Shown here in pieces: positions 54,201 through 63,343 of a stretch of DNA of 64,000 bases. The stretch lies in the NCBI GenBank assembly GCA_029959085.1, contig JARWIR010000173.1, forward strand, positions 126,501 to 190,500. The letters are read 5' to 3'. Position 1 is the stretch's first letter. Each line of letters begins with the position of its first letter. The stretch is from Nemophila menziesii (taxonomy: Eukaryota > Streptophyta > Magnoliopsida > Boraginales > Hydrophyllaceae). The position numbers and the translations under genes are program-made. The notes under the pieces are model-generated. The model ran no database searches and was not told where the DNA came from. It worked only from the letters and a program-made list of their open reading frames with translations.

Positions 54201-57200
54201 GCCCTAAAAGACCCCTTGAAAAGCCCCCAATATCCCCAAAAACGCCCAAAAATACGTTTAAGGACCGTCAAAAAGCACTTTGGAGACCCTCCCAAAATCC
54301 CTCGGAACCCCCTAACGACCCCCGAAAACCCTGGCACCCCCCTCAAAAACCCGTAGAAAGCACGACGAGGCCCTGAAAACCCGAAAAAAGGACGATTAAA
54401 AAAGTCCGAAAAAATCCCTTGAAAACACAAAAGAGGCTCCCAAAAGACCCATAGAAAGCACCAAAACCCCCCTAAAACCCCCAACAGAATCCCCAGAAAC
54501 CCCGGGATAACCCCCCAGAACCCCTCGAAACGTCTAAAAACCCACGGAAAGCCCCAAAGGGCCCTAAAAGACCCCTTGAAAAGCCCGCAATACCCCCAAA
54601 AACGCCCAAAAATACGTTTAAGGACCGTCAAAAAGCACTTTGGAGACCCTCCCAAAACCCCTCGGAACCCCCTAACGACCCCCGAAAACCCTGGCACCCC
54701 CCTCAAAAACCCGTAAAAAGCACGACGAGGCCCTGAAAACCCGAAAAAAGGATGATTAAAAAAGTCCGAAAAATCCCTTGAAAACACAAAAGAGGCTCCC
54801 AAAAGACCCATAAAAAGCACCAAAAACCCCTAAAACCCCCAACAGAACCCCCAGAAACCCCGAAATAACCCCCCAGAACCCCTCGAAACGTCTAAAAACC
54901 CCCGGAAAGCCCCCAAGGGCCCTAAAGGACCCCTTGAAAAGCCCCCAATATCCCCAAAAACGCCCAAAAATACGTTTAAGGACCGTCAAAAAGCACTTTG
55001 GAGACCCTCCCAAAACCCCTCGGAACCCCCTAACGACCCCCGAAAACCCTGGCACCCCCCTCAAAAACCCGTAAAAAGCACGACTAGGCCCAGAAAACCC
55101 GAAAAAAGGACGATTAAAAAAGTCCGAAAAATCCCTTGAAAACACAAAAGAGGCTCCCAAAAGACCCATAAAAAGCACCAAAAACCCCTAAAACCCCCAA
55201 CAGAACCGCCAGAAACCCCGAAATAACCCCCCAGAACCCCTCGAAACGTCTAAAAACCCCGGAAAGCCCCCAAGGGCCATAAAAGAACCCTTGAAAAGCC
55301 CCCAATATCACCCAAAACGCCCAAATATACGTTTAAGGACCGTCAAAAAGCACTTTGGAGACCCTCCCAAAACCCCTCGGAACCCCCTAACGACCCCCGA
55401 AAACCCTGGCACCCCCCTCAAAAACCCGTAAAAAGCACGACGAGGCCCTGAAAACCCGAAAAAAGGACGATTAAAAAAGTCCGAAAAATCCCTTGAAAAC
55501 ACAAAAGAGGCTCCCAAAAGACCCATAGAAAGCACCAAAATCCTCTAAAACCCCCCAACAGAACCCCCAGAAACCCCGAAATAACCCCCCAGAACCCCTC
55601 GAAACGTCTAAAAACCCACGGAAAGCCCCAAAGGGCCCTAAAAGACCCCTTGAAAAGCCCCCAATATCCCCAAAAACGCCCAAAAATACGTTTAAGGACC
55701 GTCAAAAAGCACTTTGGAGACCCTCCCAAAACCACTCGGAACCCCCTAACGACCCCCGAAAACACTGGCACCCCCCTCAAAAACCCGTAAAAAGCACGAC
55801 GAGGCCCTGAAAACCCGAAAAAAGGACGATTAAAAAAGTCCGAAAAAATCCCTTGAAAACACAAAAGAGGCTCCCAAAAGACCCATAAAAAGCACCAAAA
55901 ACCCCTAAAACCCCCAACAGAACCCCTAGAAACCCCGAAATAACCCCCCAGAACCCCTCGAAACGTCTAAAAACCCCCGGAAAGCCCCCAAGGGCCCTAA
56001 AAGACCCCTTGAAAAGCCCCCAATATCCCCAAAAACGCCCAAAAATACGTTTAAGGACCGTAAAAAAGCACTTTGGAGACCCTCCCAAAACCCCTCTGAA
56101 CCCCCTAACGACCCCCGAAAACCCTAGCACCCCCCTCAAAAACCCGTAGAAAGCACGACGAGGCCCTGAAAACCCGAAAAAAGGACGATTAAAAAAGTCC
56201 GAAAAAATCCCTTGAAAACACAAAAGAGGCTCCCAAAAGACCCATAGAAAGCACCAAAACCCCCCTAAAACCCCCAACAGAATCCCCAGAAACCCCGAGA
56301 TAACCCCCCAGAACCCCTCGAAACGTCTAAAAACCCACGGAAAGCCCCAAAGGGCCCTAAAAGACCCCTTGAAAAGCCCCCAATATCCCCAAAAACGCCC
56401 AAAAATACGTTTAAGGACCGTCAAAAAGCACTTTGGAGACCCTCCCAAAATCCCTCGGAACCCCCTAACGACCCCCGAAAACCCTGGCACCCCCCTCAAA
56501 AACCCGTAAAAAGCACGACGAGGCCCTGAAAACCCGAAAAAAGGACGATTAAAAAAGTCGGAAAAATCCCTTGAAAACACAAAAGAGGCTCCCAAAAGAC
56601 CCATAAAAAGCACCAAAAACCCCTAAAACCCCCAACAGAACCCCCAGAAACCCCGAAATAACCCCCCAGAACCCCTCGAAACGTCTAAAAACCCCCGGAA
56701 AGCCCCCAAGGGCCCTAAAAGACCCCTTGAAAAGCCCCCAATATCCCCAAAAACGCCCAAAAATATGTTTAAGGACCGTCAAAAAGCACTTTGGAGACCC
56801 TCCCAAAACCCCTCGGAACCCCCTAACGACCCCCGAAAACCCTGGCACCCCCCTCAAAAACCCGTAAAAAGCACGACGAGGCCCTGAAAACCCGAAAAAA
56901 GGACGATTAAAAAAGTCCGAAAAATCCCTTGAAAACACAAAAGAGGCTCCCAAAAGACCCATAGAAAGCACCAAAAACCCCTAAAACCCCCAACAGAACC
57001 CCCAGAAACCCCGAAATAACCCCCCAGAACCCCTCGAAACGTCTAAAAACCCCCGGAAAGCCCCCAAGGGCCCTAAAGGACCCCTTGAAAAGCCCCCAAT
57101 ATCCCCAAAAACGCCCAAAAATACGTTTAAGGACCGTCAAAAAGCACTTTGGAGACCCTCCCAAAACCCCTCGGAACCTCCTAACGACCCCCGAAAACCC

Positions 57201-60169
57201 AGGCACCCCCCTCAAAAACCCGTAAAAAGCACGACTAGGCCCAGAAAACCCGAAAAAAGGACGATTAAAAAAGTCCGAAAAATCCCTTGAAAACACAAAA
57301 GAGGCTCCCAAAAGACCCATAAAAAGCACCAAAAACCCCTAAAACCCCCAACAGAACCCCCAGAAACCCCGAAATAACCCCCCAGAACCCCTCGAAACGT
57401 CTAAAAACCCCGGAAAGCCCCCAAGGGCCCTAAAAGACCCCTTGAAAAGCCCCCAATATCCCCCAAAACGCCCAAATATACGTTTAAGGACCGTCAAAAA
57501 GCACTTTGGAGACCCTCCCAAAACCCCTCGGAACCCCCTAACGACCCCCGAAAACCCTGGCACCCCCCTCAAAAACCCGTAAAAAGCACGACGAGGCCCT
57601 GAAAACCCGAAAAAAGGACGATTAAAAAAGTCCGAAAAATCCCTTGAAAACACAAAAGAGGCTCCCAAAAGACCCATAAAAAGCACCAAAAACCCCTAAA
57701 ACCCACAACAGAACCCCCAGAAACCCCGAAATAACCCCCCAGAACCCCTCGAAACGTCTAAAAACCCCCGGAAAGCCCCCAAGGGCCCTAAAGGACCCCT
57801 TGAAAAGCCCCCAATATCCCCAAAAACGCCCAAAAATACGTTTAAGGACCGTCAAAAAGCACTTTGGAGACCCTCCCAAAACCCCTCGGAACCCCCTAAC
57901 GACCCCCGAAAACCCTGGCACCCCCCTCAAAAACCCGTAAAAAGCACGACTAGGCCCAGAAAACCCGAAAAAAGGACGATTAAAAAAGTCCGAAAAATCC
58001 CTTGAAAACACAAAAGAGGCTCCCAAAAGACCCATAAAAAGCACCAAAAACCCCTAAAACCCCCAACAGAACCCCCAGAAACCCCGAAATAACCCCCCAG
58101 AACCCCTCGAAACGTCTAAAAACCCCGGAAAGCCCCCAAGGGCCATAAAAGACCCCTTGAAAAGCCCCCAATATCCCCCAAAACGCCCAAATATACGTTT
58201 AAGGACCGTCAAAAAGCACTTTGGAGACCCTCCCAAAACCCCTCGGAACCCCCTAACGACCCCCAAAAACCCTGGCACCCCCCTCAAAAACCCGTAAAAA
58301 GCACGACGAGGCCCTGAAAACCCGAAAAAATGACGATTAAAAAAGTCCGAAAAATCCCTTGAAAACACAAAAGAGGCTCCCAAAAGACCCATAAAAAGCA
58401 CCAAAAACCCCTAAAACCCCCCAACAGAACCCCCAAAAACCCCGAAATAACCCCCCAAAACCCCTCGAAACGTCTAAAAACCCCAGGAAAGCCCCCAAGG
58501 GCCCTAAAGGACCCCTTGAAAAGCCCCCAATATCCCCAAAAACGCCCAAAAATACGTTTAATGACCGTCAAAAAGCACTTTGGAGACCCTCCCAAAACCC
58601 CTCGGAACCCCCTAACGACCCCCGAAAACCCTGGCACCCCCCTCAAAAACCCGTAAAAAGCACGACTAGGCCCAGAAAACCCGAAAAAAGGACGATTAAA
58701 AAAGTCCGAAAAATCCCTTGAAAACACAAAAGAGGATCCCAAAAGACCCATAAAAAGCACCAAAAACCCCTAAAACCCCCAACAGAACCCCCAGAAACCC
58801 CGAAATAACCCCCCAGAACCCCTCGAAACGTCTAAAAACCCCCGGAAAGCCCCCAAGGGCCCTAAAAGACCCCTTGAAAAGCCCCCAATATCCCCCAAAA
58901 CGCCCAAATATACGTTTAAGGACCGTCAAAAAGCACTTTGGAGACCCTCCCAAAACCCCTCGGAACCCCCTAACGACCCCCGAAAACCCTGGCACCCCCC
59001 TCAAAAACCCGTAAAAAGCACGACGAGGCCCTGAAAACCCGAAAAAAGGACGATTAAAAAAGTCCGAAAAATCCCTTGAAAACACAAAAGAGGCTCCCAA
59101 AAGACCCATAAAAAGCACCAAAAACCCCTAAAACCCCCAACAGAACCCCCAAAAACCCCGAAATAACCCCCCAAAACCCCTCGAAACGTCTAAAAACCCC
59201 CGGAAAGCCCCCAAGGGCCCTAAAAGACCCCTTGAAAAGACCCCAATATCCCCAAAAACGCCCAAAAATACGTTTAAGGACCGTCAAAAAGCACTTTGGA
59301 GACCCTCCCAAAACCCCTCGGAACCCCCTAACGACCCCCGAAAACCCTGGCACCCCCTCAAAAACCCGTAAAAAGCACGACGAGGCCCTGAAAACCCGAA
59401 AAAAGGACGATTAAAAAAGTCCGAAAAATCCCTTGAAAACACAAAAGAGGCTCCCAAAAGACCCATAGAAAGCACCAAAATCCCCTAAAACCCCCCGACA
59501 GAACCCCCAGAAACCCCGAAATAACCCCCCAGAACCCCTCGAAACGTCTAAAAACCCACGGAAAGCCCCAAAGGGCCCTAAAAGACCCCTTGAAAAGCCC
59601 CCAATATCCCCAAAAACGCCCAAAAATACGTTTAAGGACCGTCAAAAAGCACTTTGGAGACCCTCCCAAAACCCCTCGGAACCCCCTAACGACCCCCGAA
59701 AACACTGGCACCCCCCTCAAAAACCCGTAAAAAGCACGACGAGGCCCTGAAAACCCGAAAAAAGGACGATTAAAAAAGTCCGAAAAAATCCCTTGAAAAC
59801 ACAAAAGAGGCTCCCAAAAGACCCATAAAAAGCACCAAAAACCCCTAAAACCCCCAACAGAACCCCCAGAAACCCCGAAATAACCCCCCAGAACCCCTCG
59901 AAACGTCTAAAAACCCCCGGAAACCCCCCAAGGGCCCTAAAAGACCCCTTGAAAAGCCCCCAATATCCCCAAAAACGCCCAAAAATACGTTTAAGGACCG
60001 TAAAAAAGCACTTTGGAGACCCTCCCAAAACCCCTCGGAACCCCCTAACGACCCCCGAAAACACTGGCACCCCCCTCAAAAACCCGTAAAAAGCACGACG
60101 AGGCCCTGAAAACCCGAAAAAAGGACGATTAAAAAAGTCCGAAAAAATCCCTTGAAAACACAAAAGAGA

Positions 60170-60395
60170 CTCCCAAAAGACCCATAAAAAGCACCAAAAA
60201 CCCCTAAAACCCCCAACAGAACCCCCAGAAACCCCGAAATAACCCCTCGGAACCCCCTAACGACCCCCGAAAACCCTGGCACCCCCCTCAAAAACCCGTA
60301 AAAAGCACGACGAGGCCCTGAAAACCCGAAAAAAGGACGATTAAAAAAGTCCGAAAAATCCCTTGAAAACACAAAAGAGGCTCCCAAAAGACCCA
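60170..60395. repeat. Truncated monomer (~212 bp) with ~146-bp internal deletion
   Basis: CGAAATAACCCC joins CTCGGAACCCCC at about 60249. The consensus would continue CCCAGAACCCCTCGAAACG and reach CTCGGAACC only about 146 bp later. The segment holding GAAACGTC, the GGGCCCTAAAAG heptamer site and AATACGTTTAAGG is missing. AACCCC and CCCCTCG occur at both normal flanks, giving the microhomology. It is the largest rearrangement I found in the array and lies about 250 bp from the LTR insertion. Confidence 0.85.
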
Positions 60396-60492
60396 TAAAA
60401 AGCACCAAAAACCCCTAAAACCCCCAACAGAACCCCCAGAAACCCCGAAATAACCCCCCAGAACCCCTCGAAACGTCTAAAAACCCCCGGAA

Positions 60493-60497
60493 AGCCC
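60493..60497. other. Candidate left target-site duplication (AGCCC)
   Basis: Satellite homology (GGAAAGCCC) ends at 60497, and the element begins with TG at 60498. Copia integrases make 5-bp duplications, so AGCCC is the expected left copy. The right copy is outside the window, so this is unconfirmed. Confidence 0.45.
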
Positions 60498-60837
60498 TGT
60501 TGGCATATAGCCTCCCTTAATAGGTTGTTTTAATGTGACAAATCCTCTTGTGTTTAGTGTGCTAAATTCCTTTGTTATATACATTCTATCTTGCACTCTA
60601 ATTCATCAAAAAGAGCATCTTTATCATTTAGATCAAAGCTTTTTTGTTTTATCTTAAGAAACTAATTCTCATACAAATGCTATTAACTTTATCTTTGTGT
60701 ACATTGAGAATTAGCTTTAGTGATCAACTACAAAGTGTATAAGAATGATGTCCTCTACAACTCTCGTGAAGAAAGCTTTCTAATCCGAGCATCATAGAAA
60801 AAGATATACTCACTAGAAGGTGTTTTAAACCTTTGGT

Positions 60838-61163
60838 GCGGTACACCGGAGTACACCTACGGTACACCGCAATACCACGGACCAGAGGCGCGGTGCATAA
60901 GCTAGTCCGAACAGAAAGCAAAGAAATATGCGGTACACCGGACAGAAACTGCGGTACACCGCAGAGCCACGGACCAGAGGCACGGTGCACAGGCTAGTCC
61001 GACCAGTAAGCTAAGAAATGCGCGGTACACCGGACTGAGGCGCGGTACACCGGACTGAGGCACGGACCAGGGACGCGGTGCATAGGATAGTCCGACCAGT
61101 AAGCTTGAAGTTTAAGACGAACGTCTTCGCGGTGCACCGGACCATACCCGCGGTACACCGCAA
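60838..61163. promoter_or_regulatory. U3 palindrome cluster with three ~92-bp repeats (putative enhancer)
   Basis: CGGTACACCG/CGGTGCACCG motifs, often in the near-palindromic form GCGGTRCACCGC, occur about ten times here. Three related units start at about 60860, 60952 and 61043, giving spacings of 92 and 91. Each carries a GGTACACCG motif, CACGGACCAG, CGGTGCA and AGTCCGAMCAG (the last at 60904, 60996 and 61089). Further palindromes are at about 61128-61139 and 61150-61162. AAGACGAACGTCTT at 61114-61127 is an additional inverted repeat. The cluster lies just upstream of the TATA box, where enhancers of plant LTRs sit. Its function is inferred. Confidence 0.75.
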
Positions 61164-61205
61164 TGAAGGTTTTCCTGCAGCAAAATAAAGACAAAAGCAA
61201 TAGAT

Positions 61206-61257
61206 CCGTTGGAGATATTAATATATCCGTTGGAGACAAATCATATGACCGTTGGGA
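61206..61257 (+). promoter_or_regulatory. Three helically phased CCGTTGG motifs (MYB/MSA-like)
   Basis: CCGTTGGAGA occurs at 61206 and 61227, and CCGTTGGGAG at 61249, spaced 21 and 22 bp. The TATA box begins 21 bp further on. Read on the minus strand the core is CCAACGG, which matches the core of the plant mitosis-specific activator (MSA) element bound by three-repeat MYB proteins, though flanking positions are not a full match. The two-turn spacing would put all sites on one helix face. Binding is inferred. Confidence 0.55.
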
Positions 61258-61269
61258 GCATTTTGCAGC

Positions 61270-61276
61270 TATAAAT
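61270..61276 (+). promoter_or_regulatory. TATA box of the LTR promoter
   Basis: TATAAAT lies in GCAGCTATAAATTGAAGG, directly after the CCGTTGG triplet and the palindrome cluster. It is the only well-placed TATA motif in this part of the LTR. Transcription would be expected to start near 61300, in CTACAACTACACC, which would mark the U3/R boundary. Confidence 0.65.
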
Positions 61277-61571
61277 TGAAGGTCTTTCAAGGCTACAACT
61301 ACACCTTCAACCCATATACACTTAGGGGCTTAATTGTTATCATCCAAGAAGGTGTCAAGAGCTTCATAGTTCATATCCACTCAATTAAGGAGTTAATCCA
61401 AGGAGCTATCAAAGTTATTATCTACTCAAAGAGGAGTTTTACAAGTTTATAGTCATATCTACTCTTTAGGAGATTATCTAGCAAAGTTGTTTGCACCCCT
61501 TTAAACACTTTGTATCTATCCTCTTAAGTCTAGGTCTTGTAATAGATAGATTAAGAGAGAATTCAAGTATA

Positions 61572-61667
61572 GGGAGTATACTTGGTATCCTTGTGTTGAG
61601 ATAGCATAAGTGTTTGAGTATCGGGAGTATACTTGGTGTCCTTGTGTTGCGATAGCACAAGTGTTTG
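61572..61667. repeat. 45-bp direct repeat in R/U5 of the LTR
   Basis: GGGAGTATACTTGGT...AAGTGTTTG occurs at 61572-61616 and again at 61623-61667, with four substitutions by eye and a 51-bp period. AAGTATA (61565-61571) and TATACTT (61577-61583) form a 7-bp inverted repeat around the start of the first copy. The repeat produces a short repetitive minus-strand open frame that I do not regard as a gene. Confidence 0.8.
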
Positions 61668-61755
61668 TCCTTCGTGTTATCGAAGAGGTTGTAAGGGTTA
61701 TTCTGTTCTCGACCCGGTTAAGAGAGACACGGGAGCTTAGTGAAAAGCTTGAAAT

Positions 61756-61775
61756 CCTAAGGAGGCTTCCTTAGG
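61756..61775 (+). other. Perfect 8-bp stem-loop in the retroelement leader (U5)
   Basis: CCTAAGGA (61756-61763) and TCCTTAGG (61768-61775) are exact inverted complements around a GGCT loop. It lies downstream of the predicted transcript start, so it would be in the genomic RNA. A packaging, dimerisation or polyadenylation role is possible but is only inference. Confidence 0.6.
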
Positions 61776-62127
61776 TAGTGGATGTAGGGAAACCGAACCA
61801 CTATAAATCGTGTGTATCTTTCTATCCCTACTCTATTTACTTTCCGCACTCTATATGTTTGATAATATGCTAGTATGAATATTGTGATATTGATTATCTA
61901 GTTTATCTAACATATTGCCATCTAGAGTAGTTAGAGATTAGAAACTCGTTTTACTTGTATCAATTATATATCGAACCTCTTAGCTTATCCATTGCATGAT
62001 CCCTTAAGAGTTTGATATATTAGTTGACTTAGAAGTTTTTCTCTTAAACTTATTATTGTCCAAAAGATTTTTAATTAGGCATTATCTTATTAGTAATCCT
62101 ATTCACCCCCCCTCTAGGACTTTCAAT

Positions 62128-62139
62128 TGGTATCAGAGC
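62128..62139 (+). other. Primer-binding site (tRNA-iMet class)
   Basis: TGGTATCAGAGC follows the LTR end (TTTCA) after two bases (AT). This 12-mer is complementary to the 3' end of the plant initiator methionine tRNA and is the standard primer-binding site of plant Ty1/copia elements. It fixes the LTR's right end and the element's orientation. Confidence 0.95.
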
Positions 62140-62212
62140 CTAACTCTACGTGAATAGCTTAACCGTTAGTAGAGTAAACGATTTGGAATTTAATCTTTTG
62201 GAAGTGTTGTTT

Positions 62213-62325
62213 TCTACACAACCTCCATTCTCTTTGTAGGTGATCGTTACTTTGCTTGGAGGAAACTAATGGAAGAATTAATATACGAAAGAACGCTCAA
62301 ATCTCGAAAAAGGAAAATCCGGTGA
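62213..62325 (+). pseudogene. gag: Remnant of copia-type gag N-terminus, frameshifted and truncated
   Basis: From 62239 the frame reads GDRYFAWRKLMEELIYE and stops at TGA 62323-62325. The pattern G-x-x-Y-x-x-W-(4)-M is the hallmark of the N-terminal Gag domain of plant copia elements, and the distance from the primer-binding site (about 100 bp) is typical. The usual preceding Pro-Pro-Phe stretch is also present (STQPPFS, 62213-62233) but in another reading frame, which hits TAG at 62237-62239. So a one-base loss (or equivalent) separates the two pieces. No in-frame ATG with good context opens the upstream piece. After 62325 no Gag similarity is visible. The TTTGTAG/GT sequence at the junction also resembles a splice acceptor, so an intron is a less likely alternative. 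Confidence 0.5.
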
Positions 62326-62504
62326 TTTCTTTTCTTTATCTCGTATATATACTTTGCGTTCCTCCTTATGGCTTGTGCTTATAATTTTGAATTTGTTGTG
62401 ATTTGATTAGTTGTGTTTATCATGTTTTATCTTGGGATATTATCTTGTGATTCTTATCATTGTTTTAATGTTATTAGTGTTATTGCATCTAATTCTCATG
62501 AATG

Positions 62505-62770
62505 ATGTTTTTGCACTTTACCTCTTAGAATTTTGGTAATTACATCTTAGTCCCCAAAATTTTCAAAATTGCACTTTGACCCCTCATAGTTTTAATTTCT
62601 CCAAAGTGTCATAGTTTGGACTTCATAATCTTTCACATGTAAAATTTGCCATTTTAGTTCATATTTTTGAAAAATTGCATTTTTAGTCCCTACTATGTAA
62701 AATTGCCTTTTTGTCCCTCAACTTTTATAAATTGCACTTTTTATTCTTACAAGTTTTTATAAATTTTAAA
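62505..62770. repeat. Degenerate ~30-40 bp repeats (TTGCA-TTTTAGTCCCT-CTTTT type), cluster 1
   Basis: Variants of AATTGCATTTTTAGTCCCTA occur at about 62535-62600, 62670-62700, 62698-62735 and 62732-62765, linked by T-rich stretches such as AACTTTTATAAATTGCA. The copies are imperfect in both sequence and spacing. Such motifs are familiar from non-coding plant repeats, but I do not know a function. No coding potential is seen. Confidence 0.6.
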
Positions 62771-63340
62771 AGTGCCTATTGATTAATAAAAGGGAAAAAG
62801 GTCAAAGATATTGTTTACACTTTCAAATTTATCTTTGATCACAAACTTGCATTTTCACATGGGTGTGTCTTTAAAGAAATTGCTTTTCAAAATATTTTTC
62901 CGATAATCTTTTGCATTTCCCATAGCATTTCAAAAATGTTTTTATGCATAGAATTATGGGAAATTAATCCATTATTGGTCATTAACTCATTTGCATGAAT
63001 TTGCTTTGCCTTACTATCTATATGTTGTGCTTCATTATGTGCTTATATGGTTTATTCCCTATTGTGCTAATATCTTGTATAACTTGACCTTTTCATGCTT
63101 AAAATTGCTTAGTTTTTACATTGGGTCTCTTTGTACTTTTTAGAATATATAGGGGTATTTATGAAATAAACTGCTTTATGTGTTTTCGGGATTTCCACGT
63201 TGAATCTTTTCAAAACAAAAGCGTTTTTAGTTGTTTTAAAATATCTCTATACTATTGGGGAGTTTTCGTATTAACTTCGGGTGTTTATGCAAATTGCCTA
63301 TTCTCAAAATCTCTCTTCTTACTCCTTTTGGTCGTGCTTT
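62771..63340. other. AT-rich stretch without recognisable gene
   Basis: About 570 bp of T-rich sequence lies between repeat clusters 1 and 2. The open frames here (for example 63121-63342, from a TTG) are short and hydrophobic and match no family I recognise. I see no RNA gene or clear regulatory signal. Confidence 0.5.
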
Positions 63341-63343
63341 AGT

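Larger units (their letters stand above)
1..60497. repeat. Satellite DNA array, ~358-bp monomer, ~169 head-to-tail copies
   Basis: The same unit recurs every ~358 bp from the left edge to 60497 in one orientation. Landmarks in each copy, in order, are AAAAAGTCCGAAAAATCCC, GAGGCTCCCAAAAGACCC, CCTCGAAACGTC, AATACGTTTAAGGACCGTC, CACTTTGGAGACCC, CCCCTAACGACC and GCACGACGAGGCCC. Copies differ mainly by single substitutions and 1-2 bp indels. A few differ by 11-146 bp deletions. The + strand is about 77% A+C by hand count over 7741-8100. Most C-runs are 4-6 long and most A-runs 3-6 long. Each consensus monomer has two CCCTAAA heptamers, one in CCCCTAAAACCCCC and one in GGGCCCTAAAAGACC. I do not recognise the family. 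A centromeric, pericentromeric or subtelomeric location are all possible, and the sequence does not decide between them. No rRNA or other gene lies within it. Confidence 0.98.
60498..62125 (+). mobile_element. 5' LTR of a Ty1/copia (Sirevirus-like) retrotransposon
   Basis: The 1628-bp segment starts TGTTGGCATATAG exactly where satellite homology ends. It finishes CTAGGACTTTCA, two bases before a tRNA-iMet-type primer-binding site. TG...CA ends, the length, and the ATTCACCCCCCCTCTAGG tail just before the end are typical of plant copia LTRs. Inside, in order, are a palindrome-rich 92-bp triple repeat, three CCGTTGG motifs, a TATA box, a 45-bp direct repeat and a U5 stem-loop. CACCGGAC/GTCCG palindromic motifs resemble those known from Sirevirus LTRs; this subfamily call is inference. 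The primer-binding site lies to its right, so this is the 5' LTR and the element runs rightwards on the + strand. LTR-LTR divergence cannot be measured because the other LTR is not in view. Confidence 0.9.

Noticed and set aside
145..60408. About 150 minus-strand open frames (commonly 141 codons) beginning MVLFMGLLGASF-like
   Set aside because: They follow the satellite period and come from stop-poor G/T composition. The 358-bp period is not a multiple of three, so the frame rotates with each monomer, and single-base indels are tolerated freely. There is no promoter or codon-position constraint.
1..60497. CRISPR array
   Set aside because: The repeats are contiguous 358-bp units with no unique spacers, in a plant-type context.
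1..60497. True telomere or rDNA intergenic-spacer repeats
   Set aside because: CCCTAAA is present but not in tandem, so it is not a telomere. No 18S, 5.8S or 25S sequence adjoins the array, and 60 kb is far longer than spacer subrepeats.
1..60497. CENP-B-box-like motif as evidence for a centromere
   Set aside because: I looked around CCTCGAAACGTC and AATACGTTTAAGG and found no convincing match. Centromere identity cannot be argued from the sequence alone.
60724..61660. Short open frames in the LTR (60724-60990, 60994-61290, 61252-61452, 61478-61660)
   Set aside because: They lie over the palindrome cluster, TATA region and 45-bp repeat. Their peptides simply translate those repeats, and none has a known motif.
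62128..62139. tRNA gene at the tRNA-like sequence
   Set aside because: Only the 12-nt primer-binding complement is present. There is no cloverleaf or internal promoter boxes.
62231..62241. Splice acceptor (TTTGTAG/GT) in front of the gag-like piece
   Set aside because: A frameshifted gag explains the sequence more simply, since both halves of the expected Gag N-terminus adjoin. Introns at this position are not typical of copia elements.
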